Assembly (NCBI RefSeq): GCF_046845755.1
Contig: NZ_CP177357.1
Location: forward strand, 3,472,001-3,536,000
DNA: 64,000 bases
Source of the DNA: Rubrivirga sp046845755
Lineage (GTDB): Bacteria > Bacteroidota > Rhodothermia > Rhodothermales > Rubricoccaceae
Direction: 5' to 3'
Below, in pieces: positions 23,273-32,252 of the stretch (positions are counted from its first letter, which is position 1; each line of letters starts with the position of its first letter). The notes beneath the pieces were generated by a model. The model saw only the letters and a list, made by a program, of their open reading frames with translations, was not told the DNA's origin and ran no database searches. A program made the translations under genes and the position numbers.

Positions 23273-23483
23273 GGCCCCACGCTATTGGCGGAGCGCAGCG
23301 GCGGTCTGGTACAGATGCACCAGCTGGGGGACGCCCGACACGCCCCCCCGGACGTCGCGCCAGCGTAACGGTCACGGGGGGAATCCCTAGCACGACATGG
23401 GGAGGACGCCCGCGTCCGAATCACACGGAACGGACCGGAGCGGAGGCACATAGCCCTCCCCTGTCCCACCACCGATCCCTGGC

Positions 23484-26400
23484 ATGACCCTTTCTACCCT
23501 CCGCAGCGTCGCCCTGGCGCTCGCGCTGGGGCTCGCGGCGCCGGCCGCCGCCCAGTCCCCCGTCATCTTTACGGTCACCTCGACGGCCGACGACTCGAAC
23601 GCGCGCGACGCGAATCCGGGCGACGGCCAGTGTGTCGACACGTTCACCGACTCGAACCCGAGCGCCGAGCCGCGCTGCACGCTGCGCGCGGCCGTCGACG
23701 AGGCGAACGCGCTCGGCGGCGACGTGGTGATCAACCTGCCCGGCCAGCTCGCCGGCGGCGCTTCGGGCAACTACACGCTAGCGCGCGTGGCCCCCAACGA
23801 CGCGGACAACACGTACGAGGACGACAACGCGTACGGCGACCTCGACCTCGACAACGGCGGCTCGATCACGATCCGCGGGACGGGCACGCCCGGCCCGACG
23901 GTCACCATCAGCCCCAACGACCGCGTCTTCCACCTGCTCTCCGGGACCGTCCGCATCGAGCGGACGACGATCACCGGCGGCACGGCGCAAGCGGGCGACA
24001 ACGGCGTGAGCAGCCCCGGCCCGGGCGAGTCGGTCGACGGCGAGGACGGGGCCGACGGCGGGTGCGTGCTGGTCGCCGACGGCGTCACGGCGACGCTCGA
24101 CCAGGTCTCGATCAACAACTGCTTTACCCAGAGCGGCGGGAACGGCGCGGCCCCGGCCGCGGCCGACACGCCCGGCGGCAACGCGGGCAACGGCGGGAAC
24201 GGCGGCGCGGTCGCCAACTACGGCACGCTGACGGTCACGCGCGCCTTTTTCTACTCGAACGGGACCGGCGACGCCGGCTCCGCGGCGAACGGGACGGCCG
24301 GCTCCGGCGACCCGGTCGCGGGCGGGAATGGCGGGAACGGCGGGCTCGGCGGCGCGCTCTTTACCGCGGGCACGCTGACGGTCGAGGAGACGACGATCGT
24401 CAACAACGCGGGCGGCGACCCCTCGACGGGCGCGGCCGGCACCAACGGCGGGCCCGACGGCTACGACGGCGAGGGCGGCGCCGGTGGCGGCATCGCGGCC
24501 ATCAACGGCGGCACCGTCTCACTCCGCAACGCGATCGTCGCCAGCAACGCGGCCGGCGACGACGTGAACAACCCCGAGACGGGCAACACGCCCTCGGCCT
24601 CCAAGCAGCCGGGCTCGGACCTCTACGACGGCACGCCGGCCGACGACGACACGGTCTCCCCGGGCTTCCCGCCCTACACGCCGGGCGTCTTCACCGACGG
24701 CGGCAACAACCTGGTCGGCTCCAACAACTCGGTCGAGGCCACCTTCCCGGACACCGCGCCGGGCACCGACGTCGACCAGAACGGGAGCATCATCGGCTCG
24801 GGCCAGATCGACGCGCCGACGCGCGTCGACCCGGGCATCACGGGCTCGAACCAGAACGAGGACTACACGGTCGCGGCGATCGTGCTGGCGTCCGGCAGCC
24901 CGGCCGTCGACGCCGGGGCCAACACCGATCTCAGCGGCGACGACATCCGGGTCGACGGCCGCGGCTTCCGCCGGCCGGGCACGTCGAGCGGCGACACGAC
25001 CGTCGACATCGGCGGGTTCGAGCTCGACTCGCGGCCCGTCATGGGCGACCTCGTCGTCAACGAACTCGACAGCGTGACGGCGCCGAGCGACGAGGACGAC
25101 CGCGCCGAGTTCGTCGAGATCAAGAACACGGGCGACTTCGAGGCCCAGCTCGCCGACTACGCGCTCGTGCTGTACAGCGGCGACGACGACGCGGCGTACG
25201 CGAGCTACAACCTGAGCGGCGCGCTCGCGCCCGGCGAGACGATCATCGTCGGCGACCCCGGCGTGACGAACGTCTCGCAGGAGCTGTTCACGGGCACGCC
25301 CGACGACGTCCGCGACGAGGACGGGGCCGTGGGCCTCTTCCTAGGCAAGGCGTCGGACTACCCCGTCGGCGCGGTCGCCGGCCAGAACAAGGCCACGCGC
25401 GTCGACGTGCTGGTCTACGACAACGGCCAGCAGGCCAGCCTGACGGTCGCGAGGATGAGCGGCTCCAGCCTGGCCGAGGCCTTCGGGCAGAGCGAGGACG
25501 ACGTCGCCTCGGGCGACACCGACGGCACGTCGATCCAGCGGGCCAACGACGGCTCGTACCAGGCTGGCGCGCCGACGCCCGGCGAGGACACCGGCGCCGG
25601 GACCGGCGGCGGGGGGGGCACGGGCAGCCCGGTCGTGACGCTCTCCATCGGCCAAGACCGCATCCGTGAGGGTGAGTCCGTGACGGTGACGGCGACGCTG
25701 GACCGGACGACGACCGGCGACGTGACCGTCGACCTCGCGTCGACCAACACCGCCGACCTCACAGGCCCGGGCACGATTACGATCCCGGCCGGCGAGACGT
25801 CGGCCTCGGTGTCCTACACGGCCGTCGCCGACAGCCAGCCCGAAACCGACGAGACGGTCACCCTGTCCATCGACGCCGTCTCGAACGGCGTCGAGGACGG
25901 CGCCCAGTCGGTGAACGTCGTCGTGGTCGACCAGGTCAGCGGGACCGGGCAGCTCCCGCCGACGACGACCTCGGCCGACGTGCCCGCTCGCGACGCCGAC
26001 GGCGACGGGGTCGAGGACGGCGGCGTCCGCCTCGTCTCGCTCCCGGTCGATGGCGTGACGGCGGGTGAGCTCGCGGACGCGGCCGGCGGCGACGTGTTCG
26101 CCTTCGACCCGGCCACGGGCACCTTCGTGCCGGCCGACGACGCGACCGTTCTCGACGCCGGCCAGCCGGTGGTCGTCGAGGTCGCCCCCGGCGCCACGAT
26201 CTCGCTCGACGGGACGGCCCCGAGCGGCCCGACGACGTTCGCCACGGCCACCGCGGAGGGCGACGCCGCCGACCGCGTGCTCGTCAGCGTCGGCAACCCG
26301 ACCGACGGGGCGCTCTCGCTCGCCGACCTCCAGGTGGTCGGCGGGACGTTCGCCGACGACGTGCTCGTGCTCGACGCCGGGACCGGCGCCTTCCGGGCCG

Positions 26401-27230
26401 TCGCCCTCGGCGACCTCGCGAGCGCCACGATTCCGGCCTTCGGCGCGGTGATCCTGCAGGTGACGCCCGACGGCGACGCCGGCGACGTGTCGGTCTCGGC
26501 CGCCTCGCCGAGCGCGGCGACGGGCCGCGACCTTACCGAAACCGAGACGGAGGCCGACGTCCTCGTCACGCTCACCGGCGAGGACGTGGGCGATGTGCTG
26601 GCCGTCTCGTTCGACGGCGCCGACGGGCTCGACCCGGCGGATGCGGTCGACGTGGATAGCCCGACCGGCGCGACGTTGTCGGCGCTCGCCGATGGCCTGG
26701 CGCTGGCGGCGCTCGCGCTCGACGGCGGCGTGATGACAGGCGAGACGATCACGGTCCCGCTCTCGGTCTCCGGCCCCGCCGGCACCTACACCCTCGCGGT
26801 CGACACCTCGACCATCGAGGTCGACGGCCTGACGGTCGCCGTGGCGTTGCTCGACAACGGCATGCCGGTCGGCGGCTCCGCCGACGTCACCTTGACCGGT
26901 GGCGAGACGGACCGGTTCGCCCTCCGCTTCTCCGTCCAGGGCGGGGTGGCGACGGGCCCGGGCCCGGGCGTGACGGCCGTCGGCTCGGTCTTCCCGAACC
27001 CGACCGCTGGCGCCTCGGCGCTGGAGGTGTCGGTGGCCGAGGCCCAGGTGGTCCGCGTGTCGGTGTACGACGTGCTCGGCCGCTCGGTCGGCGTGGCCTT
27101 CGACGGCACCGTGACGGCGGGCGACGCGGTCCGTGTGGAGCTGGGCGCGCGCCTGTCGCCAGGGACCTACGTCGTCCGCGTCGAGGGCGCCTCGTTTGCG
27201 GAGACGCGGCGGTTCACGGTGACGCGCTAG
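23484..27230 (+). CDS. Large secreted adhesin-like protein with beta-helix and type IX sorting domain
   Basis: The protein has 1248 residues. It has a signal peptide (1-24), then a CSLREA-like start (FTVTSTADD ... CTLRAAVDEANA). A Gly/Asn-rich parallel beta-helix region covers about 100-510. It ends in the choice-of-anchor Q style stretch NNLVGSNN ... SPAVDAGANTDLSGDD and is followed by a lamin-tail-like domain (GDLVVNELDSV ... AEFVEIKNTGDFEAQLADY). A Gly linker leads to a Calx-beta-like domain (VTLSIGQDRIREGESVTVTA). Acidic beta-domains then lead to a C-terminal sorting domain (FPNPTAG ... VYDVLGRSV ... LSPGTYVVRVEG). It should be exported by the Sec and type IX systems and kept at the surface. 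No enzyme motif is visible. A strong terminator follows. Confidence 0.88.
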   Translation: MTLSTLRSVALALALGLAAPAAAQSPVIFTVTSTADDSNARDANPGDGQCVDTFTDSNPSAEPRCTLRAAVDEANALGGDVVINLPGQLAGGASGNYTLARVAPNDADNTYEDDNAYGDLDLDNGGSITIRGTGTPGPTVTISPNDRVFHLLSGTVRIERTTITGGTAQAGDNGVSSPGPGESVDGEDGADGGCVLVADGVTATLDQVSINNCFTQSGGNGAAPAAADTPGGNAGNGGNGGAVANYGTLTVTRAFFYSNGTGDAGSAANGTAGSGDPVAGGNGGNGGLGGALFTAGTLTVEETTIVNNAGGDPSTGAAGTNGGPDGYDGEGGAGGGIAAINGGTVSLRNAIVASNAAGDDVNNPETGNTPSASKQPGSDLYDGTPADDDTVSPGFPPYTPGVFTDGGNNLVGSNNSVEATFPDTAPGTDVDQNGSIIGSGQIDAPTRVDPGITGSNQNEDYTVAAIVLASGSPAVDAGANTDLSGDDIRVDGRGFRRPGTSSGDTTVDIGGFELDSRPVMGDLVVNELDSVTAPSDEDDRAEFVEIKNTGDFEAQLADYALVLYSGDDDAAYASYNLSGALAPGETIIVGDPGVTNVSQELFTGTPDDVRDEDGAVGLFLGKASDYPVGAVAGQNKATRVDVLVYDNGQQASLTVARMSGSSLAEAFGQSEDDVASGDTDGTSIQRANDGSYQAGAPTPGEDTGAGTGGGGGTGSPVVTLSIGQDRIREGESVTVTATLDRTTTGDVTVDLASTNTADLTGPGTITIPAGETSASVSYTAVADSQPETDETVTLSIDAVSNGVEDGAQSVNVVVVDQVSGTGQLPPTTTSADVPARDADGDGVEDGGVRLVSLPVDGVTAGELADAAGGDVFAFDPATGTFVPADDATVLDAGQPVVVEVAPGATISLDGTAPSGPTTFATATAEGDAADRVLVSVGNPTDGALSLADLQVVGGTFADDVLVLDAGTGAFRAVALGDLASATIPAFGAVILQVTPDGDAGDVSVSAASPSAATGRDLTETETEADVLVTLTGEDVGDVLAVSFDGADGLDPADAVDVDSPTGATLSALADGLALAALALDGGVMTGETITVPLSVSGPAGTYTLAVDTSTIEVDGLTVAVALLDNGMPVGGSADVTLTGGETDRFALRFSVQGGVATGPGPGVTAVGSVFPNPTAGASALEVSVAEAQVVRVSVYDVLGRSVGVAFDGTVTAGDAVRVELGARLSPGTYVVRVEGASFAETRRFTVTR

Positions 27231-27255
27231 CGTGGGTCCGACTCGATGACTCTCG

Positions 27256-27295
27256 GCGGGGCCGGGCGCCGCGCGCGTCCGGCCCCGCTCTTTTT
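27256..27295 (+). terminator. Rho-independent terminator after the large secreted protein
   Basis: A perfect 10-bp stem GCGGGGCCGG / CCGGCCCCGC (27256-27265 and 27279-27288) with a 13-nt loop is followed by TCTTTTT at 27289-27295. It starts 26 nt after the stop codon. This is the clearest terminator in the window. Confidence 0.85.
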
Positions 27296-27344
27296 GTCCC
27301 CCGGCGCGCGGGTGCCCGCCCGCGAGCGCTGTCGGGATGGTCGG

Positions 27345-27352
27345 TAGGTTGC
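27345..27352 (+). promoter_or_regulatory. Likely -7 box TAGGTTGC, possibly giving a leaderless message
   Basis: The box ends 4 nt before the ATG at 27357. If transcription starts about 5 nt after the box, as in Bacteroidota, the message would begin at or beside the start codon. Confidence 0.4.
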
Positions 27353-27356
27353 CGCC

Positions 27357-28295
27357 ATGCCCCTCCGCCTCCTCGCGCTCGCGCTGGCGCTGTCCGCCTG
27401 CGCCTCGGCCCCGCCCGCCCCTCCGGCGTCGCTCGACGGCCCGACGCTCGTCGTCCTCGGCATCGCCCAAGACGGCGGCGTGCCCCAGACCGGTGACACC
27501 AACGCGCCGGGCTGGACCGACCCCGACCGCCGACGCCGGGTCGTCAGCCTGGGCCTCGTCGACCCCACCAGCGGGCGGCGGTGGCTGGTCGAGGCGACGC
27601 CCGACCTCCCCGAGCAGCTCGCGCACCTCGACCGGCTCGCGCCCCGGCGCGGCGCGGCGCTCGACGGCGTCTTCCTGACGCACGCCCACATCGGCCACTA
27701 CACCGGCCTGATGTTTTTGGGCCACGAGTCGCTCGGCGCCCGTGGAGTGCCGGTTTTCGCGATGCCGCGCATGGCGGACTTTCTGCGCACGAACGGCCCG
27801 TGGAGCCAACTCGTCCGGTTCGAGAACGTCGACCTCCGCGAGCTGGCCGACGGCGTGCCCGTGCCGTTGGCGGACGGGCTCTCGGTGACGCCATTCCTCG
27901 TCCCCCACCGGCAGGAGTTCTCCGAGGTCGTCGGCTACCGCATCGACGGCCCACGGCAGTCGGCGCTGTTCGTCCCCGACATCGACAGCTGGCGCGAGTG
28001 GGACGACGCGGGGACGCGGCTGGAGGACGTCCTCGCGACGGTCGACGTCGCCTACCTCGACGCCACGTTTTACGACGACGGCGAGATTCCGGGACGCGAC
28101 ATGTCAGGCTTCCCGCATCCGCTCATCACGACGACGATGGCGCGCCTCGCCGACCTTCCTGCGGGCGAGCGGGCCAAGGTGCGGTTGATCCACCTCAACC
28201 ACACGAACCCGGCGCTGTGGCCGGGCCCGGCGCGAGAGGCCATCGAGGCGGCTGGGATGCGGGTCGCCGAGGAGGGCGAGACCGTCGCGATCTAG
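27357..28295 (+). CDS. MBL-fold metallohydrolase lipoprotein, PqqB-like
   Basis: The protein has 312 residues with a lipoprotein signal (LALALSACAS). The start of the fold (VVLGIAQDGGVPQTG) and the metal motif THAHIGHYTGL (His109, His111, His114, with Gly in place of the usual Asp) resemble PqqB and related pyrroloquinoline-quinone-associated hydrolases. Later histidines are in LVPHRQEF and LIHLNHTNP, and Asp is in VPDIDSW. PqqB proteins are cytosolic in PQQ makers, whereas this one is exported, and no other pqq gene is nearby. It may therefore have another substrate. It has its own promoter box behind a terminator and so appears monocistronic. Confidence 0.8.
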   Translation: MPLRLLALALALSACASAPPAPPASLDGPTLVVLGIAQDGGVPQTGDTNAPGWTDPDRRRRVVSLGLVDPTSGRRWLVEATPDLPEQLAHLDRLAPRRGAALDGVFLTHAHIGHYTGLMFLGHESLGARGVPVFAMPRMADFLRTNGPWSQLVRFENVDLRELADGVPVPLADGLSVTPFLVPHRQEFSEVVGYRIDGPRQSALFVPDIDSWREWDDAGTRLEDVLATVDVAYLDATFYDDGEIPGRDMSGFPHPLITTTMARLADLPAGERAKVRLIHLNHTNPALWPGPAREAIEAAGMRVAEEGETVAI

Positions 28296-28426
28296 TCGCC
28301 CGAGGTCCCACACCCGGGGCTCGCGACCCCGGGCCCGAGGCGGGGCCGGGCAATCCATCCGATCTCCGGATCCCCCGCGGCGCCGCCGAGTCCGACAGGC
28401 ACCTCTCCTTCTATTCCCTGACGCCC

Positions 28427-29980
28427 ATGGCTACCGACCCCACCAAGCCCGACGGCCCCCTCCTGACGACCGCCGACGGCGCCCCCATCGCCGACCAGGA
28501 AAACTCCCTGACCGCTGGCCCGCGTGGGCCGCTCCTGATGCAGGACGTGGTCTTGCAGGAGCAGATGCAGCGGTTCAACCGTGAGCGCGTGCCCGAGCGC
28601 GTGGTCCACGCCAAGGGCTCCGGCGCCTTCGGCACGTTCACCGTCACGAACGACATCACCGAGTACACCAAGGCCGCGCTGTTCTCGGAGGTCGGCAAGG
28701 AGACCGACATCGCCATCCGGTTCTCGACGGTCGCTGGCGAGCGCGGCGCGGCCGACGCCGAGCGCGACCCCCGCGGCTTCGCGCTCAAGTTCTACACCGA
28801 GGAGGGCAACTGGGACCTGGTCGGCAACAACACGCCGGTGTTCTTCGTGCGTGACCCGTACAAGTTCGCCATGTTCATCCACTCGCAGAAGCGGCACCCG
28901 CACACGAACCTGCGCGACGCCGACATGCAGTGGGACTTCTGGAGCCTGTGCCCCGAGTCGCTCCACCAGGTCACGTGGCTCTTCGGCGACCGCGGGATCC
29001 CGCAGACGTACCGCCACATGAACGGGTACGGCTCGCACACCTACTCCCTCGTCAACGCCGAGGGCGAGCGCGTCTGGGTCAAGTTCCACTTTAAGACGGA
29101 CCAGGGCATCGAGACGCTGACGAACGAGGCTGCCGCGGACTTGATCGCGCAAGACCGCGAGAGCCACCAGCGCGACCTGTGGGAGGCCATCGACAACGGC
29201 GACTTCCCGTCGTGGACGGCCTACATCCAGGTGATGACGCAGGCCCAGGCCGAGGCCCACCCGGACAACCCGTTCGACCTGACCAAGGTGTGGCCCCACG
29301 GCGACTACCCGCTGATCGAGGTCGGAAAGCTGGAGCTCAACCGGAACCCGCAGAACTACCACCACGAGGTGGAGCAGGCGGCTTACAACCCGAGCTCGCT
29401 GGTGCCCGGCATCGGGCCGAGCCCGGACAAGATGCTCCAGGGCCGGCTCATGAGCTATCAGGACGCCCACCTCTACCGGATCGGCGTCAACTACCGCGAC
29501 CTCAAGGTCAACCGTCCCCAGGCGCCGGTCCGCAACTACATGCGCGACGGCCAGTTCGGCGGGATCCTGGACGAGGGCACGGGGCACCCGAACTACTACC
29601 CGAACTCGGTCGAGGGCGCCCCGCGCCCGGACCCGTCCTACGCCGAGCCCGCGTGGCACCTCGGCGACGTCACCGTCGAGCGGTACAACTCGCGCGAGGA
29701 CCACGACGACTACAGCCAGGCCGCGGCGCTCTATCACCTGATGGACGAGGCCGCCAAGGACCGGCTCGCGCAGAGCCTGGCCGGCGCGCTCGCCGGCGTG
29801 ACCCGGCAGGAGATCGTCGACCGCCAGCTGGCCCACTTCGACACCGTCGACGCCGACTACGGCCGGCGCGTCCGTGAGGCCGTCGCTGCGGCGCGGAGCG
29901 GGGGCGGCGACGGCCAGTCGGTCGACGCCGCGATGGCCGTCCGCGACGCCGTCCCCGAGGGCGAGGGCCAGCGCGACTAG
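28427..29980 (+). CDS. katA: Catalase (heme monofunctional, small-subunit clade)
   Basis: The protein has 517 residues, close to the 480-510 of clade 3 catalases. The distal histidine is His61 in RVVHAKGSGAFG, the distal asparagine is in GNNTPVFFVRDPYKF, and the proximal heme tyrosine is Tyr344 in RLMSYQDAHLYR. Other conserved runs are RFSTVAGERGAADAERD and NPQNYHHEVEQAAYNPS. It disproportionates hydrogen peroxide in the cytosol. No signal peptide is seen. The ATG at 28427 is preceded by a weak TATTCCCT box at 28412. The next gene encodes an ankyrin protein, the usual partner of such catalases. Confidence 0.96.
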   Translation: MATDPTKPDGPLLTTADGAPIADQENSLTAGPRGPLLMQDVVLQEQMQRFNRERVPERVVHAKGSGAFGTFTVTNDITEYTKAALFSEVGKETDIAIRFSTVAGERGAADAERDPRGFALKFYTEEGNWDLVGNNTPVFFVRDPYKFAMFIHSQKRHPHTNLRDADMQWDFWSLCPESLHQVTWLFGDRGIPQTYRHMNGYGSHTYSLVNAEGERVWVKFHFKTDQGIETLTNEAAADLIAQDRESHQRDLWEAIDNGDFPSWTAYIQVMTQAQAEAHPDNPFDLTKVWPHGDYPLIEVGKLELNRNPQNYHHEVEQAAYNPSSLVPGIGPSPDKMLQGRLMSYQDAHLYRIGVNYRDLKVNRPQAPVRNYMRDGQFGGILDEGTGHPNYYPNSVEGAPRPDPSYAEPAWHLGDVTVERYNSREDHDDYSQAAALYHLMDEAAKDRLAQSLAGALAGVTRQEIVDRQLAHFDTVDADYGRRVREAVAAARSGGGDGQSVDAAMAVRDAVPEGEGQRD

Positions 29981-30003
29981 CCTGCCCCGCCTCGTGCTCT
30001 CGT

Positions 30004-30033
30004 GCGCCCCGGCGGCTTCGGCTGTCGGGGCGC
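30004..30033 (+). terminator. GC-rich hairpin between catalase and ankyrin genes
   Basis: An 8-bp perfect stem GCGCCCCG / CGGGGCGC (30004-30011 and 30026-30033) lies in the 72-nt gap. There is only a weak T tract after it, so it could be a partial terminator or an mRNA-processing stem that lowers ankyrin expression relative to catalase. Confidence 0.35.
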
Positions 30034-30052
30034 CGTCTGTATTCCCCCTGCG

Positions 30053-30541
30053 ATGACCGACCCGATCGACCCCTCGACCGTCGACCACCACGAGATCGCC
30101 CGGCGCGGCGACGCCGAGGTGCTGGCCGTCTTCCTCGACGCCGGCCTCGACCCCGACCTCCGCGACGCCCAGGGCTACTCGCTCTTGATGATCGCGGCGT
30201 ACAACGACCAGGCGCCGACGACGGCGCTCCTGCTCGCGCGCGGCGCCGACCCCGACGAGCCCGACCGCTCGGGCAACACGCCGCTCATGGGGATGGCCTT
30301 CAAGGGCCACCTCGACCGCGCCCGCCAGCTTCTCGAGGCCGGCGCTGACCCGGACGCCCAGAACCCGGCCGGCGCGACGGCCCTGCACTTTGCCGCCATG
30401 TTCCGGCAGTCGGACTTTGCCGACCTCCTGCTCGCGCACGGCGCCGACGCGGCCCGCCGCGACGCCCAGGGGATGACGCCGGCCGACCTCGCGGCCGCGC
30501 ACGGCCACGCCGACCTCGCCGCGCGCCTCCGCCCGGCCTGA
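30053..30541 (+). CDS. Ankyrin-repeat protein, probable catalase accessory
   Basis: The protein has 162 residues with four ankyrin repeats and no signal peptide. The repeats are DAQGYSLLMIAAYNDQ, DRSGNTPLMGMAFKGHLDRARQLLEAGADPD, NPAGATALHFAAMFRQ and DAQGMTPADLAAAHGH. The order catalase then ankyrin matches katB-ankB of Pseudomonas aeruginosa and katA-Cj1386 of Campylobacter, where the ankyrin protein supports catalase activity, in Campylobacter by helping heme reach the enzyme. That role here is inferred from context. The start at 30053 is used because the upstream in-frame codons overlap the hairpin and give no repeat sequence. It ends 4 nt from the convergent GNAT-nitrilase gene. Confidence 0.88.
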   Translation: MTDPIDPSTVDHHEIARRGDAEVLAVFLDAGLDPDLRDAQGYSLLMIAAYNDQAPTTALLLARGADPDEPDRSGNTPLMGMAFKGHLDRARQLLEAGADPDAQNPAGATALHFAAMFRQSDFADLLLAHGADAARRDAQGMTPADLAAAHGHADLAARLRPA

Positions 30542-30545
30542 CCGG

Positions 30546-32138
30546 TCAGCCTGTCTCGATGTGCGAGGTACGGGCGGGGGCCGGCATCGGCGGCGGGCCG
30601 TCCGGCGTCTTCTCGACGACCTCGTAGAGGTCCGGCCGGCGGTCGGTCCACGGGCGGACGGTCCCGACGAGCCGGTTGCGGCGCGTGAGCTCGAGGTCGA
30701 GGTCGGCCACGACGATGGCCTCGATGTTCGGCTCGCACTCGGCGGCCACGCCGTCGCGCGCGAACGGGAAGTCGGACGGGGTGAAGACGCCGCTCTGGGC
30801 GTAGTTCACGTCCATGTTGTCGACGTCGGGGATCAGCCCGGTCACGCCGGCCGTGACCACGTACATCTGGTTCTCGATGGCCCGCGCCTGGGCGCAGAGC
30901 CGGACGCGGAGGTAGCCCTGGCGGTTGTCGGTGCAGAACGGGACGAACAGGATCTGCGCGCCCTTCGCCGCCGCGATCCGGGCGACCTCGGGGAACTCGA
31001 CGTCGTAGCAGATCGAGACGGCGACGCGCCCGCGGTCGGTGTCGAACACGCGGACCTCCGAGCCGGGCCGGACGCCCCACCACCGCCGCTCGTTGGGCGT
31101 GATGTGGAGCTTCTCCTGCTTCTCGATCGACCCGTCGCGCCGGAACAGATAGGCCACGTTGTAGATGCCGTCCTCCTCCTCGGTGTAGGTGCTCCCGCCG
31201 ACGATGTTGATGTTGTGGCGGACGGCGAGGTCGTGGAAGAGGTCGAGGTAGTCGCCGGCGAGGGCGGCCAGCTGGCGGACGGCCTCGCCGCGCCGGACCG
31301 GCGGGAGGTACGACAGGAGCTGGAGCGTAAAGATCTCCGGGAAGAGCACGAAGTCGGCCCGGTAGCCGGCTGCGGCGTCGACGAAGAACCCGACCTGCTT
31401 GGCGAACTCGTCGAACGACGCGATCGTCCGGACGGGGTACTGGACGGCGCAGACGCGGACGGGGAACGTGCTCCGCGTGCGCTCGGCGGGGTCGGGCGTG
31501 TAGTGGAGGTTGACCCACTCCATCATCACGCCGTACCCGCGCGACTCGGCGTCGTCGGGGAGGTACCCCGCCACGACCCGCTTGATGGCGAACCCATTCG
31601 CGAGTTGGAACGTGAGGACGGGCTCGACGAGGTCGCGCGCGACGACGCCCTCGACGTATTCCTGAGCGGTCATCGCGTCGGCCACGCGGTGGTACCCGGG
31701 GAGCCGCCCGCCGATCACCATCCGCTTGAGGTTGAGCCGCCGGCACAGCGCCTTGCGCTCCTCGTAGAGCCGCCGCCCGATGCGCATCCCCCGGAACGCC
31801 GGGTCGACGACGACCTCGATGCCGTAGAGCGAGTCGCCCTCGGGGTCGTGGTTCTCGATGAGGTCCTCGCCGGCCACATCCGCGTAGACGTGGCCCGCGC
31901 CGTACTCGTCGATGTCGACGACCAAGCTGAACGACGAGGCGACGAGCCGGCCGTCGGCCTCGACGCCGATCTGGCCGTCGGGGAAGCGGCCGACGATGGC
32001 CGCCAGTTCGGCGTGTGTCCACGTCTCCATGCCGGGAAAGCACAGGCCGTGGAGCCGCAGGATCGCCGCGTGGTCGTCGGGCGTGAGGGGCCGGACCTGC
32101 AGGGAGGTCTGGAAGTCGTCGAGGTCGATCTCGGGCAC
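30546..32138 (-). CDS. Bifunctional GNAT acetyltransferase / carbon-nitrogen hydrolase
   Basis: The protein has 530 residues from a GTG at 32138 (MPEIDLDDF). Residues 10-215 are a GNAT domain (VRPLTPDDHAAILRLHG, FRGMRIGRRLYEERK). Residues 225-520 are a nitrilase-superfamily amidase (VRVCAVQYPV) with the catalytic triad Glu268 in FPEIF, Lys343 in EKLHITPNE and Cys377 in SICYDVEFPE. This fused order is a known protein type in bacteria, but its substrate is not established; it presumably acylates or deacylates a small amine or amide. No internal ATG would keep the GNAT fold, which supports the GTG start. The gene is divergent from the ABC transporter across 114 nt. Confidence 0.9.
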   Translation of the reverse strand: MPEIDLDDFQTSLQVRPLTPDDHAAILRLHGLCFPGMETWTHAELAAIVGRFPDGQIGVEADGRLVASSFSLVVDIDEYGAGHVYADVAGEDLIENHDPEGDSLYGIEVVVDPAFRGMRIGRRLYEERKALCRRLNLKRMVIGGRLPGYHRVADAMTAQEYVEGVVARDLVEPVLTFQLANGFAIKRVVAGYLPDDAESRGYGVMMEWVNLHYTPDPAERTRSTFPVRVCAVQYPVRTIASFDEFAKQVGFFVDAAAGYRADFVLFPEIFTLQLLSYLPPVRRGEAVRQLAALAGDYLDLFHDLAVRHNINIVGGSTYTEEEDGIYNVAYLFRRDGSIEKQEKLHITPNERRWWGVRPGSEVRVFDTDRGRVAVSICYDVEFPEVARIAAAKGAQILFVPFCTDNRQGYLRVRLCAQARAIENQMYVVTAGVTGLIPDVDNMDVNYAQSGVFTPSDFPFARDGVAAECEPNIEAIVVADLDLELTRRNRLVGTVRPWTDRRPDLYEVVEKTPDGPPPMPAPARTSHIETG

Positions 32139-32240
32139 GGGCGGGGGTGGGGCGCGGAGGCCGGTCGAACCCGCGGCGGTCGGCGGGGTGCCCCGGGCGC
32201 GGCGTCTCCACGGAGGGCCGGGGCGGCTCGGCCAGCACGG

Positions 32241-32248
32241 TAGGTTCG
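32241..32248 (+). promoter_or_regulatory. Likely -7 box TAGGTTCG, possibly giving a leaderless ABC transporter message
   Basis: The box ends 4 nt before the ATG at 32253. At usual spacing the transcript would start at or next to the ATG. The same box with longer leaders precedes other genes here. Confidence 0.5.
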
Positions 32249-32252
32249 GCCC

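Noticed and set aside
25341..27908. An 855-codon minus-strand frame across the large secreted protein and its terminator
   Set aside because: It crosses a strong terminator and two real plus-strand genes, and its product is low-complexity Arg/Gly/Val sequence.
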